Below are positions 7,696 through 15,286 of a stretch of 39,147 bases of DNA, piece after piece. The position numbers were made by a program, and so were the translations under genes. The stretch is from Bdellovibrio sp. ZAP7. GTDB taxonomy: Bacteria; Bdellovibrionota; FAC87; UBA2466. The stretch is from NCBI GenBank assembly GCA_945878405.1, contig CAMCTJ010000017.1, positions 1-39,147 on the forward strand, in the 5' to 3' direction. Within the stretch, counting starts at the first letter, position 1. Each line of letters opens with the position of its first letter. The notes below the pieces were generated by a model. The model was not told the DNA's origin. It made no database searches and saw only the letters and a list, made by a program, of their open reading frames with translations.

Positions 7696-8615
7696 CGTTC
7701 GAAACGTTTTTGAATAAGAAACGCGACGGTTCGGTTTAAAGAAGAGTTTTGAGAAGCGTGGATAAAGGTTTGATCTGAATAGATGAGACTCATGGACATC
7801 GTATTACTGGGTAAGTAACTCACTTGCGCAGCACTTGTCCAAAGAGCCACGCTCTCTCCTCTTCCACTGATAATTCCTTCAGTTGCAATCGCTTCTTCAA
7901 AACTGGGCGCTAGGGAAAGTCCCAATCTCACATTTCCCCCTGCTGGGCTTACTCCCACCGAGAGAAGACTACTAGCCCCCCAACCGGGATTTAGTTGCAG
8001 GACTCCCAAATCATTTCTGATTGCTCGAGAAAAGCCACGGTGGCCCTCAACTAAGAAGGAAAAGTCCCAATTCCCTAATACCTTGGTTAGGAGAGCTCCT
8101 GTACTAACTACCCATAATCCCCGCCCTCGGCTATCTACTTTGTAAAGCTCTTTTGCATCGTAGAGTGATCCGCCAGTGGGAATGGTTCCCGACACAAAGA
8201 CAACTCCTCGGGGCTGCCACGGAGAATAACTCCACTCAGGCAAAACCTCATAGCCTAGGTTTACTGCGATATCTCCCAGGCCGGTAGATCCAGCAAAATA
8301 TTCGCCTCGGGACCGAGCTCTTCTCATTACTGGCAGAGTAATTCCGACCTGAGCTCTGTCTGAAAGCAAAAGCGCTCCATCAAACCTAAAGGATTGAATC
8401 GTTTCATTATCATTTTCTTTTCGATACTTGATTCCTCCTTCGACAGGAGCTTCGGCAACTACACTGCCCGAGGAAAAAGTAGCTGTGAATTGACTCTGAT
8501 TATCCCCAGATATCAGAGCCGGAACATTGGCGGTTCCACCACAACAAGGTGCTGACAATAATTCGACGGAACCTGCATTAAAAAGCAGGATCAAAAGAAA
8601 ACATCTCTTAATCAT
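7692..8615 (-). CDS. Outer-membrane beta-barrel protein beginning with a CCGG motif
   Basis: A 307-residue exported protein. The signal peptide ends near LLSA and the mature protein begins PCCGGTANVPALISGDN. The rest alternates polar and hydrophobic residues in strands (for example FRFDGALLLSDRAQVGITLP and LGLSLAPSF) and ends in a beta-strand-like segment, as expected of a small outer-membrane barrel. It resembles transporter-like barrels (Phenol_MetA_deg type) in deltaproteobacteria. It is the last gene of a three-gene operon, overlapping the upstream lipoprotein gene by eight bases. The paired cysteines at the mature N-terminus could bind a metal or form a disulfide; this is an inference. 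The function is unknown. Confidence 0.55.
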   Translation of the reverse strand: MIKRCFLLILLFNAGSVELLSAPCCGGTANVPALISGDNQSQFTATFSSGSVVAEAPVEGGIKYRKENDNETIQSFRFDGALLLSDRAQVGITLPVMRRARSRGEYFAGSTGLGDIAVNLGYEVLPEWSYSPWQPRGVVFVSGTIPTGGSLYDAKELYKVDSRGRGLWVVSTGALLTKVLGNWDFSFLVEGHRGFSRAIRNDLGVLQLNPGWGASSLLSVGVSPAGGNVRLGLSLAPSFEEAIATEGIISGRGESVALWTSAAQVSYLPSNTMSMSLIYSDQTFIHASQNSSLNRTVAFLIQKRFER

Positions 8616-9048
8616 CCACTTGAACTTTCACAAACTGTTTTTCTACTTGTTCGCCCTGTTTCAATTGGACATACACTTCCCATTTTCCAGGAGCGAAACT
8701 GGCATCGGTCACAGCGTATTTTCCCTCGGCAAGTTTATTTACTTTCGGAAAAGAAACACTTCCACAGCAAGTCATTCGAAGAAAAGCTCCCACTTGTCCT
8801 CGAGGCTCAGTCCAAGAACCAGTCGAGGAGCTTTCTTCTTTTTTCCAGAACACAACGGTGAATTCTGATTTCACATCAGCGGAAGGCCCTTTCACCCACC
8901 TTATTTCGGCACATAGATTTTCAGAAGCGAAATAGAGGGGACAAGAGTCTCGTTGAATCTTAACGCGTGAGGTGGGCCCCTCTTTGCCACAACCCGCAAG
9001 TCCCAAAAGAAGTGTGAGTCCCAAGCCTACACCTATTAGCTTTTTCAT
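8608..9048 (-). CDS. Lipoprotein with a FixH/YtkA-like domain
   Basis: A lipoprotein of 146 residues when started at the ATG at 9048. That start has an AGAGGA site and gives an ideal lipobox, LAGC at residues 17-20; an upstream start at 9078 would overlap the redoxin gene and spoil the signal peptide. The mature part looks like a small beta sandwich. The end (KWEVYVQLKQGEQVEKQFVKV) resembles FixH/YtkA-type domains. It contains a CC pair in MTCCGSVSF, echoing the CC pair of the barrel encoded downstream. The gene lies nine bases after the redoxin stop and overlaps the barrel gene. The role is unknown; thiol or metal handling is a guess from the operon. Confidence 0.55.
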   Translation of the reverse strand: MKKLIGVGLGLTLLLGLAGCGKEGPTSRVKIQRDSCPLYFASENLCAEIRWVKGPSADVKSEFTVVFWKKEESSSTGSWTEPRGQVGAFLRMTCCGSVSFPKVNKLAEGKYAVTDASFAPGKWEVYVQLKQGEQVEKQFVKVQVDD

Positions 9049-9056
9049 TTTTTCCT

Positions 9057-9608
9057 CTATTGCCTTCTTATAATACAACCCAGAGTCCGAACTTGTTTTT
9101 CTTTGGGCTCATTTCCCTGCTGCAAGTCCATTAGCGCTGCTCTTAAGTAATGTTGGGTTGCTTGAGATGAGTCATTAGAATTATCCACTCCCCCATTAAA
9201 CCAACACTCTCCCTTGGCACCAACGATGAAAGCATGCGGGGTTTTCAGCGCTCGAAACTCTTCTGCAATTTTTGCATTTTCATCTTGAATAACGGGAAAT
9301 GAGAAACCTGCTTTTTGAAAGTGCCGCTTCGCCATTTCACTTTTTTCATCTGCGTTGGAATGAACACCCACAAATTTAAACTGAGGGAATTCCTGAGCAA
9401 GGACCCCTAACCCTTTTTCGTGACTTTTAGAACAGGGACAAACGGCTGACAGAAAAAGAACCACAGTGCCTTTAGAACTTTCTTTTAGGTTTACAGAAAC
9501 ACCTTGCCCGGTTCTAAGATCGGTTCCCGATAGAGTTTTGGTAGAACAGGCAAAAGCCAAAGGCTGCAAACTCCAAATTAAAAAAAATAAAACTAAGACC
9601 CGAATCAT
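9057..9608 (-). CDS. Exported thioredoxin-fold redoxin (AhpC/TSA type)
   Basis: A 183-residue exported protein with a signal sequence ending near LAFAC. The thioredoxin-fold core has the redox motif CPCS (Cys57, Cys59) in VVLFLSAVCPCSKSHE, then FKFVGVHSNADE, the conserved cis-Pro region KTPHAFIV, and a C-terminal LGCIIRR motif typical of AhpC/TSA-like redoxins. It probably acts as a periplasmic thiol reductase or peroxidase. It heads an operon with a lipoprotein and an outer-membrane barrel, both with CC motifs that could be its partners. CxC rather than CxxC is uncommon for TlpA-type proteins but is seen in peroxiredoxin-like ones. Confidence 0.65.
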   Translation of the reverse strand: MIRVLVLFFLIWSLQPLAFACSTKTLSGTDLRTGQGVSVNLKESSKGTVVLFLSAVCPCSKSHEKGLGVLAQEFPQFKFVGVHSNADEKSEMAKRHFQKAGFSFPVIQDENAKIAEEFRALKTPHAFIVGAKGECWFNGGVDNSNDSSQATQHYLRAALMDLQQGNEPKEKQVRTLGCIIRRQ

Positions 9609-9846
9609 GCACGAAGATTAAATCCTATGCCCCTCTCAGGCAAGTCTTGAAATCCACCACCTAAGATTCTGTTTTTGTTGCTTTTTTACGAGTGCGATCT
9701 AACACCCACTCTTAAAGAGATGTTCACGAGAGTAAGCTGATTGCTCTGAAAAGGTTTTTTTGATCCCAGTTTTCACTGCTTTTCAACGTGGCACCTTTCA
9801 CCAGAACTTAATAGCGCTTTTGGACATTCAAAGGGAAAATAGAAAT

Positions 9847-11310
9847 ATGAAACGACTGAACACTTTGTTTGTATTGTTGATGTGGGGCTTAACTTGTTCT
9901 GCTGAGCCCTCCTGCCAGAATGTTTTTTCTGAACTTATGGATCGGCTGGCAGAAGTGAATAAGAAACGCGCTTCTTCAGAGGAAATTGCCCCGGAACTTC
10001 GGCCTATCATAGAAGATATAGTCGATTCAGGTACCAGAACTCCCGAACAACACAAGCGATTAGCAAAAGCGGTCGTCGATTATTTAGAAAAAAACGGAGT
10101 GAAAGCGAAGATCGAAGGAGGGTTTCGAGGAGCGTCAGAAATTAGAATTGAGTCGGTATCAAAGGACAGCCCTTTTCAGTGGGCAGTGAATGTTCCCAAA
10201 GCCATTGCGAAGCGATTCAAATACCCAATTTATGGACTATTCGATACTGAACACATCCTTAATCCTTACACTCAGGGTTTTAAAGGTGGCTCGGCTCAGT
10301 TTCGCTCGGCTGCATGGGGCGAGAGTGCCATCGTATTTTCTGCTAAATCACTGATGACTAAGAAGTTTGATCCGCCTGGCAATGGTCACGAAGTGATTCA
10401 CGCGAAAACCAAAGGAGATAGTGTTCCTCAGCTCATTCTTGAAGCGAAAAACTATAAGCCAACAGGAAAAGTAGGGGCTGACCTTTATGGACGAGAATTT
10501 TCTACTGATGAAGTTCATTCTGCTTATGCGTTTACGGTTCGAACTGCAGTGAATGAGATTCTCAAAAACAAGGACGCTGCTACTCCCCCTGATGCCTATA
10601 GCGAAGTGGAATTAACTACTCTCCGAAACGGCCTTCTCCAGGATCTGTATGAAACAGCAAAACCAGTTTACGAAGCAGCTCTGAAACCAGGAGCAATCAA
10701 AAAAAGTTCGATTCAGAATGCTTATGGTTGGGGCGGAGACAGAATGGTTTTAATCGAAACAGAAAATGGAAATTCCTACTGGATAAAATTTAGTAGCAAA
10801 CAGGTAAACCGATGGAAGCTCGAACAAAATCCTGATGCCTCAACCAAGGTTGATTGGTCGAGAGATCCCAAAACAGTTAAAGCGATGATTGAGAGAGATT
10901 ACGCTGCTTCCAAAAAGGCAGCTCGAGAATCTGAGCTTCTCATTGATTTTGTTTTAGGACCCAATCCCCAATACGATTCGCTTCGGGATGCCACCAATAA
11001 GATCAGTCAGATCAGAGATTTTTATGCCTTAGGGAACGGCAAGTCTACCAGAGATGAACTCATCGAAGCTTCTGAACGGATTGTTTCTCGGGGGGCCCAG
11101 CGGATTCCTGAAGGAGTCGATAGGAGCAAACTAGTAAGCTCGCTCATTCAAATGCAGAGAAAGGCTCGGAAAGAAAAGGTTTCGGTTCCGGAAGGACACG
11201 TTGCCTTTCAAAAAAACGATGGAACTTGGATTACGATTGATGGGACTCAAAAAGGAGATCGCCCCATTGAGGAATTGATGGACGAAGTGCTCTCCGCCCG
11301 CCAAAAGTAA
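9847..11310 (+). CDS. Secreted protein of unknown function with an HEVIH motif
   Basis: A 487-residue protein when started at the ATG at 9847, which gives a signal peptide (residues 1-19, ending TCSAEPS); a start at 9760 would place 29 residues before it. In this numbering GHEVIHAK holds an HEXXH motif (His181, Glu182, His185), and about 40 residues later comes STDEVHSAYAF (Glu222, His224). The spacing would suit a zincin-like metalloprotease with a downstream acidic or His ligand, but no known family was recognised. The C-terminal half is helical and charged, ending with a beta-like GTWITIDG segment. The gene stands alone, divergent from the redoxin operon. Protease function is a hypothesis from the motif only. 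Confidence 0.5.
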   Translation: MKRLNTLFVLLMWGLTCSAEPSCQNVFSELMDRLAEVNKKRASSEEIAPELRPIIEDIVDSGTRTPEQHKRLAKAVVDYLEKNGVKAKIEGGFRGASEIRIESVSKDSPFQWAVNVPKAIAKRFKYPIYGLFDTEHILNPYTQGFKGGSAQFRSAAWGESAIVFSAKSLMTKKFDPPGNGHEVIHAKTKGDSVPQLILEAKNYKPTGKVGADLYGREFSTDEVHSAYAFTVRTAVNEILKNKDAATPPDAYSEVELTTLRNGLLQDLYETAKPVYEAALKPGAIKKSSIQNAYGWGGDRMVLIETENGNSYWIKFSSKQVNRWKLEQNPDASTKVDWSRDPKTVKAMIERDYAASKKAARESELLIDFVLGPNPQYDSLRDATNKISQIRDFYALGNGKSTRDELIEASERIVSRGAQRIPEGVDRSKLVSSLIQMQRKARKEKVSVPEGHVAFQKNDGTWITIDGTQKGDRPIEELMDEVLSARQK

Positions 11311-11359
11311 GGCCGTACCTTTTGGTTGACGCTGTGCAGTATTTTTGGTAGTTTTGGGC

Positions 11360-12076
11360 ATGATCAAAGCGTCAGCTTTACTGCAAGTATTTGTATTTAC
11401 AGTTTTTATATCCATCACTGCCTCTGCTGCTTTCCTTGCTCCGAATGAAGAATCAAAAATGCTCTCGGAGGTTTGGAAACTTCCCAGTCAATTTACTCAG
11501 AAGCGGCTTGAATCCCTCTTGAATCAGTTTTCAAAAGCAACTCACGGGGAAGCTTTTCAGTTTATTGGAGTTGAGGAAGATTTTTTTCACGGCCACATTC
11601 TTTTTGATAAGAAACTGCAGGATGGACGCACGCTGCTCGCCCCTCGCGCCGTTCTCTACCACACTCAAGAAGAGGCCCACAAAGCCCACTGGGAAAAATC
11701 AGTCGACCCCAAGTACGATTATCTCAACGTCACTACCCGTAATTGGATTCAATGGTTAAGCGATGACCCCAGTGAGGATGGCAGAAAAATTGAGAACGCT
11801 CGCGACTATCTCGATCGTACTCAAAAAGATCCGACTCAGTTTTTCGATGAGTCATCTGGCCCCCAAAAAGAACTTCACTACACGATTCACGCAAAGAACC
11901 TAGATGCCAAGAAGTTAGGATTCGTTTTGGCCGGAGAGCTTCAGTTCGAATTTTACAGCAATGCTCAACCTTCTCCCTTTGGAGAGGATCACCAGCTTAC
12001 GGTGCAGATTGCCGATGAGGCAGTTTCTTTAAGAGCTTTTACAAATACCATGTACCTTGAAAGGGGTTCAAAGTGA
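11360..12076 (+). CDS. Secreted protein of unknown function
   Basis: The ATG at 11360 gives 238 residues with a signal peptide (about residues 1-24, ending TASAAF). A TTG at 11345 is an alternative start. No family was recognised. The mature part is cysteine-free and rich in charged residues, with a segment (FHGHILFDKKLQDGRTLLAP) that looks beta-rich. No Shine-Dalgarno site is present. TTGACG at 11326 and TAGTTT at 11349, 17 bases apart, lie so close to the ATG that a leaderless transcript is possible. Its stop overlaps the GTG start of the DUF1036 lipoprotein, so the two are coupled. Confidence 0.5.
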   Translation: MIKASALLQVFVFTVFISITASAAFLAPNEESKMLSEVWKLPSQFTQKRLESLLNQFSKATHGEAFQFIGVEEDFFHGHILFDKKLQDGRTLLAPRAVLYHTQEEAHKAHWEKSVDPKYDYLNVTTRNWIQWLSDDPSEDGRKIENARDYLDRTQKDPTQFFDESSGPQKELHYTIHAKNLDAKKLGFVLAGELQFEFYSNAQPSPFGEDHQLTVQIADEAVSLRAFTNTMYLERGSK

Positions 12077-12951
12077 CAAAATTCCGTTTGCAAAGTGGTT
12101 TAGTTATTCTCTTTTCCGTCGCGAGGATTTCTCTAGCCGGCTGCAACGGAACGCCCGATGATTTCCATGCCCCCGCCTGCTTTACCCTACAGACTGAGCA
12201 CCGTTGTGACTCTGTTCCGGGATGCCAATGGTTTGATGAAACCCCTCCCGAGCCCAAATCTCCGGTCGTTCGAATTTGCAACAAAACCGCTATGAAAATT
12301 TCAATCGCCATGAAATTTGTCCGTACAAATTACAAAGTAATCGGAGAAGAAGGGTGGTGGAATTTAGAAGCGGGTCAATGCAATGACTTTGAAGCCGTTA
12401 ACGCTACTTCGTTAAGCTACTTTGCTAAATCTTATCAGGGACACCAGTACTGGTTCGGTAATGGAGAACCCATGTGCTATGACGCCTCCGGAAACCGTTT
12501 CGAGAGAGTGAGACAACTCTCCGATAATTCTTGTGGGGACTACACAGAAATTCAGTCCTATCAAACCATCCCTCTCAAAATGAATGATTTTATCCAAGCT
12601 AAAATCGAGGGCCCAGGGCAAGACCTAAGTCCAGATCCTGGTTTCTCGGCGCGGGCTCTTGCAGTATGCAAAGCCACTGGAGAATATTCCATTCGCAAAG
12701 CGCCGACTCTTGAAGCCGCACAAACATTGGCACTTAATTCCTGTCAGTCCGACGGAAACCAATGCGAAGTGGTGATGTGGATTGGAACCGATAACTTTGC
12801 TTGCATGGCTGTCTTAAGTGGACCGGGAGTCTTTAGAGCGTGGTCATGGTCTGGAGTAAGTAAAGAAGCCGCAATCAATCAGTCTCTGAAATACTGCCAA
12901 GTTAATGGCCAAGCCTGCAATGTTGATTTTGCCATGTGCAATAACGAGTGA
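12073..12951 (+). CDS. Lipoprotein with DUF1036 and DUF4189 domains
   Basis: A 292-residue lipoprotein (GTG start, overlapping the previous stop as GTGA). The lipobox is LAGC at 21-24. Residues about 57-160 match DUF1036: VRICNKTAMKISIAM, then EEGWWNLEAGQC and a late PMCYDASG segment. Residues about 190-290 match DUF4189: Trp/Cys-rich halves with EAAQTLALNSC and KEAAINQSLKYC, the alternating Ala-rich helix and Cys pattern of that family. Both domains occur in small exported proteins of unknown role. Their fusion on a lipid anchor, after a Cys-rich linker with GCQWFD, suggests an envelope protein. The function is unknown. Confidence 0.65.
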   Translation: MTKFRLQSGLVILFSVARISLAGCNGTPDDFHAPACFTLQTEHRCDSVPGCQWFDETPPEPKSPVVRICNKTAMKISIAMKFVRTNYKVIGEEGWWNLEAGQCNDFEAVNATSLSYFAKSYQGHQYWFGNGEPMCYDASGNRFERVRQLSDNSCGDYTEIQSYQTIPLKMNDFIQAKIEGPGQDLSPDPGFSARALAVCKATGEYSIRKAPTLEAAQTLALNSCQSDGNQCEVVMWIGTDNFACMAVLSGPGVFRAWSWSGVSKEAAINQSLKYCQVNGQACNVDFAMCNNE

Positions 12952-12958
12952 GGCGCCC

Positions 12959-13996
12959 CTAGAGAGCGAACAACTCTTTAGTATCGATTTTCCAAAGAGT
13001 CTCCCACTCTTTTACAATTTCCAAATCGATCTCTTTTGGAAAAACGGCTACCCCTTCTTTTAGTTTTCCCTGAAGAAATAACTGTGCCGACCGATTGTGA
13101 GCATAAAATACGGGGTCTAGATATTTCATTCGAGTCGGTTCGCGAAGAATAAAATTAAAAGCTATTTTACGATTTAACACTCGATCCTGGGAAAACTTCG
13201 GACCAAACTCATCTTCAGCCCCCATGTTCACTAGAATTAAACCTGAATCTCTAATAACCTCTGCCAAGAAATGATTACTGATGACTGACCGAACCCCTGA
13301 AGCGGTGATCAAACAATCAGTATGTGCGACTGCCTGACGGAGAGCTGCTTCATCACTTGGCAAAATGCCTATAGCGCCTTTTTCTTCCGCAAACTCAATG
13401 TTTTTAGCGAGCAGATCCACCACTAAACATTCAGCTCCTTCGGCTAACAAACTTCTAGCGATTCCCTTCCCTACCTTTCCATATCCCCAGATAAGAAAAC
13501 GCTTTCCCCGGATAGAATGGCTTATTTTTTCCTGATAAGCCCTGAGAAATCCATCTCCCGTACCAAAATAATCTTCGAGTCGCTTCACATAACTATCATC
13601 GATTGATACGACAGGAATCGTCGGCGAAGCCTCTTGATATTTTTTCACTCCCGTTTGAGTAAGCTCAGCTACCATGCTTGGCTTTCCGAGGCCAAGAAGG
13701 TTTGCACTGCAGTCCAAAAACAAATCCCCATGACATATTTTCTGTTTATCCAAATCAAATAAAATTCCCTGCTCTTGAAGATAGGAAAGAGCGACAGATT
13801 CGTATCCGAGATTATCTGGCGTTGTCACAAAGAGGGACACGCCGTTTTCAATAAAGGGGGAGAGCTTGAGAAGTGTTGATAGAGTCAAGGGGACGTTGTG
13901 AGAAACGGCAAGACCTCTAAAATCAGTTCGAAACTCTTCTATTTGTCGAGTGCAAAAAGGGGCTTCGTCTTTCGGAAACAAATCATAAAGTTGCAT
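12959..13996 (-). CDS. S-adenosylhomocysteine hydrolase-like NAD-binding protein
   Basis: A 345-residue cytoplasmic protein, shorter than S-adenosylhomocysteinase (about 430). The Rossmann segment FLIWGYGKVGKGIARSL (168-184) matches the AdoHcyase GYGDVGKG motif. ELTQTGVKKY (111-120) aligns with the SEETTTGVHNLY segment and keeps the Glu. DDSYVKRLED (133-142) aligns with NDSVTKSKFD: the first Lys and the Asp are kept, but the catalytic Lys of human Lys186 is replaced by Leu140 and the next Asn by Tyr. The protein may thus bind NAD but not hydrolyse AdoHcy as usual. It follows the OsmC gene by 25 bases and is probably co-transcribed from the promoter at 14444-14472. Confidence 0.6.
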   Translation of the reverse strand: MQLYDLFPKDEAPFCTRQIEEFRTDFRGLAVSHNVPLTLSTLLKLSPFIENGVSLFVTTPDNLGYESVALSYLQEQGILFDLDKQKICHGDLFLDCSANLLGLGKPSMVAELTQTGVKKYQEASPTIPVVSIDDSYVKRLEDYFGTGDGFLRAYQEKISHSIRGKRFLIWGYGKVGKGIARSLLAEGAECLVVDLLAKNIEFAEEKGAIGILPSDEAALRQAVAHTDCLITASGVRSVISNHFLAEVIRDSGLILVNMGAEDEFGPKFSQDRVLNRKIAFNFILREPTRMKYLDPVFYAHNRSAQLFLQGKLKEGVAVFPKEIDLEIVKEWETLWKIDTKELFAL

Positions 13997-14021
13997 AGCG
14001 ATAGAGTATCTCTCAAACGAC

Positions 14022-14423
14022 CTAATAAAAACTAATCTCAGCTTGGATATCGGGGTGAATACTTTTCTTCACGGGGCAATTGTACGCAGCTTGTTTGAGT
14101 TTTTCCCAAGCTTCTTTGGGAACTGTAGCTGGCATTTGAACTTTCACATGAAGAGATCCGATTCTTCTGCTGGGAGTAGCAACCATGTCTTTCACGACTT
14201 CGGCTTTTGCACCCACTAATGAAATCCCTTCTCTCTCTGCCACAATCGCCATGGTGGTTAAGATACAACTGGAGAGAGCTGCTCCTACTAAATCCGTGGG
14301 AGAAAACCGCTCACCTTTGCCTAGATTGTCTTTAGGCGCATCGGTTTCGATCATTGAAGAAGAAGGTTCATGGATGAGCTCGCAATGAAGCCCTCCGGAG
14401 TAAACTGTCTGCATTTTAACCAC
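14022..14423 (-). CDS. OsmC/Ohr-family peroxide-resistance protein
   Basis: A 133-residue OsmC-type protein. It has the two family cysteines in LSSCILTTM and YNCPVKKS, and the conserved FSPTDLVGAALSSC region. These cysteines reduce organic hydroperoxides in the dimer active site. The GTG start at 14423 has an AGGGGG site six bases upstream; a later ATG three codons in is too far from it. A promoter with near-consensus boxes lies upstream and a palindrome beyond that. It heads a two-gene unit with the AdoHcyase-like gene. It could equally be a YhfA-like OsmC protein with another thiol role. Confidence 0.8.
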   Translation of the reverse strand: MVKMQTVYSGGLHCELIHEPSSSMIETDAPKDNLGKGERFSPTDLVGAALSSCILTTMAIVAEREGISLVGAKAEVVKDMVATPSRRIGSLHVKVQMPATVPKEAWEKLKQAAYNCPVKKSIHPDIQAEISFY

Positions 14424-14443
14424 TTTGCACCCCCTGTAAATGC

Positions 14444-14472
14444 ATAATATTATTAGATTTTAACCGGGTCAA
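14444..14472 (-). promoter_or_regulatory. Sigma-70-type promoter of the osmC-like gene
   Basis: On the minus strand TTGACC (14472-14467) is followed after exactly 17 bases by TATTAT (14449-14444). Each box matches five of six consensus bases. Transcription should start near 14437, about 14 bases before the GTG at 14423, and the AGGGGG ribosome site lies in this short leader. Confidence 0.65.
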
Positions 14473-14504
14473 CCACAAGTGACTAAAAAAAATTCAAGTT
14501 TTTT

Positions 14505-14521
14505 TGTCTAAACTTTAGACA
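14505..14521. promoter_or_regulatory. Palindromic operator-like site upstream of osmC
   Basis: TGTCTAAACTTTAGACA is a perfect palindrome with eight-base arms around one C. It is followed by another half-site (GTTTAGG). It is centred about 76 bases upstream of the predicted osmC start, an activator-like position, and about 170 bases before the divergent lipoprotein gene. It could regulate either. No regulator gene is adjacent. Confidence 0.5.
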
Positions 14522-14679
14522 GTTTAGGCTCAAATTTTCGATGTGTGCGAAACTCCTTTTTTCTGACATTTAATTTCGAAATTGTTTTGTCATTCTGCTT
14601 CTTGTCTTCGATACACAAACCGTTGAACGTTCCCTCCCGTGTCGTCGTCAGACAAACTAAACAAACCTAGGAGGAAACA

Positions 14680-15201
14680 ATGAAACGGATCGTAGCACTC
14701 GTATTAGCACTGTCTTTAACTGTCGGTTGCGGTAAATCACCAAGCGGTGGAAGTTCCGGACCAAGTACTCAACAGCTTGCAACTATCTTAACGATTGTTG
14801 CTGTCACTTACCCAATGTTAACCAATCAATCACAAGGGGTTGATGCCCAGCAGTTAGCTTCAGTATTCATGACTCTTGCAGCTAGCGGAGCCTTAGGACC
14901 TGAAGCCCAAGCAATCTTGATGGATCCCAAGAATCAAGCTCTCATCGCAAACTTGATGCTGGTTCTACAAGGTGGCCCTGGAGCTCAAGCTGCTCTTGAT
15001 AGTTTCATCAAATTTGGAACACCTCAAGAAACTGCTGCGTCTCTAAACAATATCTTGGCCGCTCTACAAATGGTCAGCGGAAACCAAATTGATCCAGCTA
15101 CACAGGCACAGTTGACGCTGTTGGTAACCATGCTCCCCGTGGTTATCTCCATCGTCCAATCTCAGTCGCCTGCTCCAGCACCAAAAGTTGCTAGAAGATA
15201 A
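14680..15201 (+). CDS. Small lipoprotein, Gln/Ala-rich, unknown function
   Basis: A 173-residue probable lipoprotein. The signal sequence ends LTVGC (Cys17), a slightly atypical lipobox. The mature part begins with a short Gly/Ser-rich linker and then hydrophobic helices rich in Ala, Gln and Leu (for example ALIANLMLVLQGGPGAQAAL and QLTLLVTMLPVVISIV). The last helix could be membrane-associated. A perfect AGGAGG lies before the ATG and a strong terminator follows 37 bases after the stop, so it is probably an abundant single-gene transcript. No family is recognised. Confidence 0.6.
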   Translation: MKRIVALVLALSLTVGCGKSPSGGSSGPSTQQLATILTIVAVTYPMLTNQSQGVDAQQLASVFMTLAASGALGPEAQAILMDPKNQALIANLMLVLQGGPGAQAALDSFIKFGTPQETAASLNNILAALQMVSGNQIDPATQAQLTLLVTMLPVVISIVQSQSPAPAPKVARR

Positions 15202-15237
15202 TCTAGCTTCCTAGGCATAACCAAAGCCAATCGGCTA

Positions 15238-15272
15238 CCGCCTCTTCCTCTCCGGAAGGGGCGGTTTTTTTT
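15238..15272 (+). terminator. Intrinsic terminator of the lipoprotein gene
   Basis: CCGCCTCTTCC (15238-15248) pairs with GGAAGGGGCGG (15254-15264) over 11 base pairs with one G-T wobble, around a five-base loop, and is followed by eight Ts. It ends transcription of the gene at 14680. Confidence 0.9.
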
Positions 15273-15280
15273 GGTATAAT
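15272..15280 (+). promoter_or_regulatory. Extended -10 promoter element abutting the next gene
   Basis: TGGTATAAT matches the extended -10 consensus TGnTATAAT perfectly and overlaps the last T of the terminator. Its start site would fall at about 15287, the A of the next ATG. No Shine-Dalgarno site precedes that ATG, so a leaderless mRNA is likely. Confidence 0.5.
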
Positions 15281-15286
15281 TAACCC

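Noticed and set aside
8527-8868. Plus-strand frame with hydrophobic stretches
   Set aside because: It is antisense to the lipoprotein and barrel genes, which have clear signal sequences and ribosome sites.
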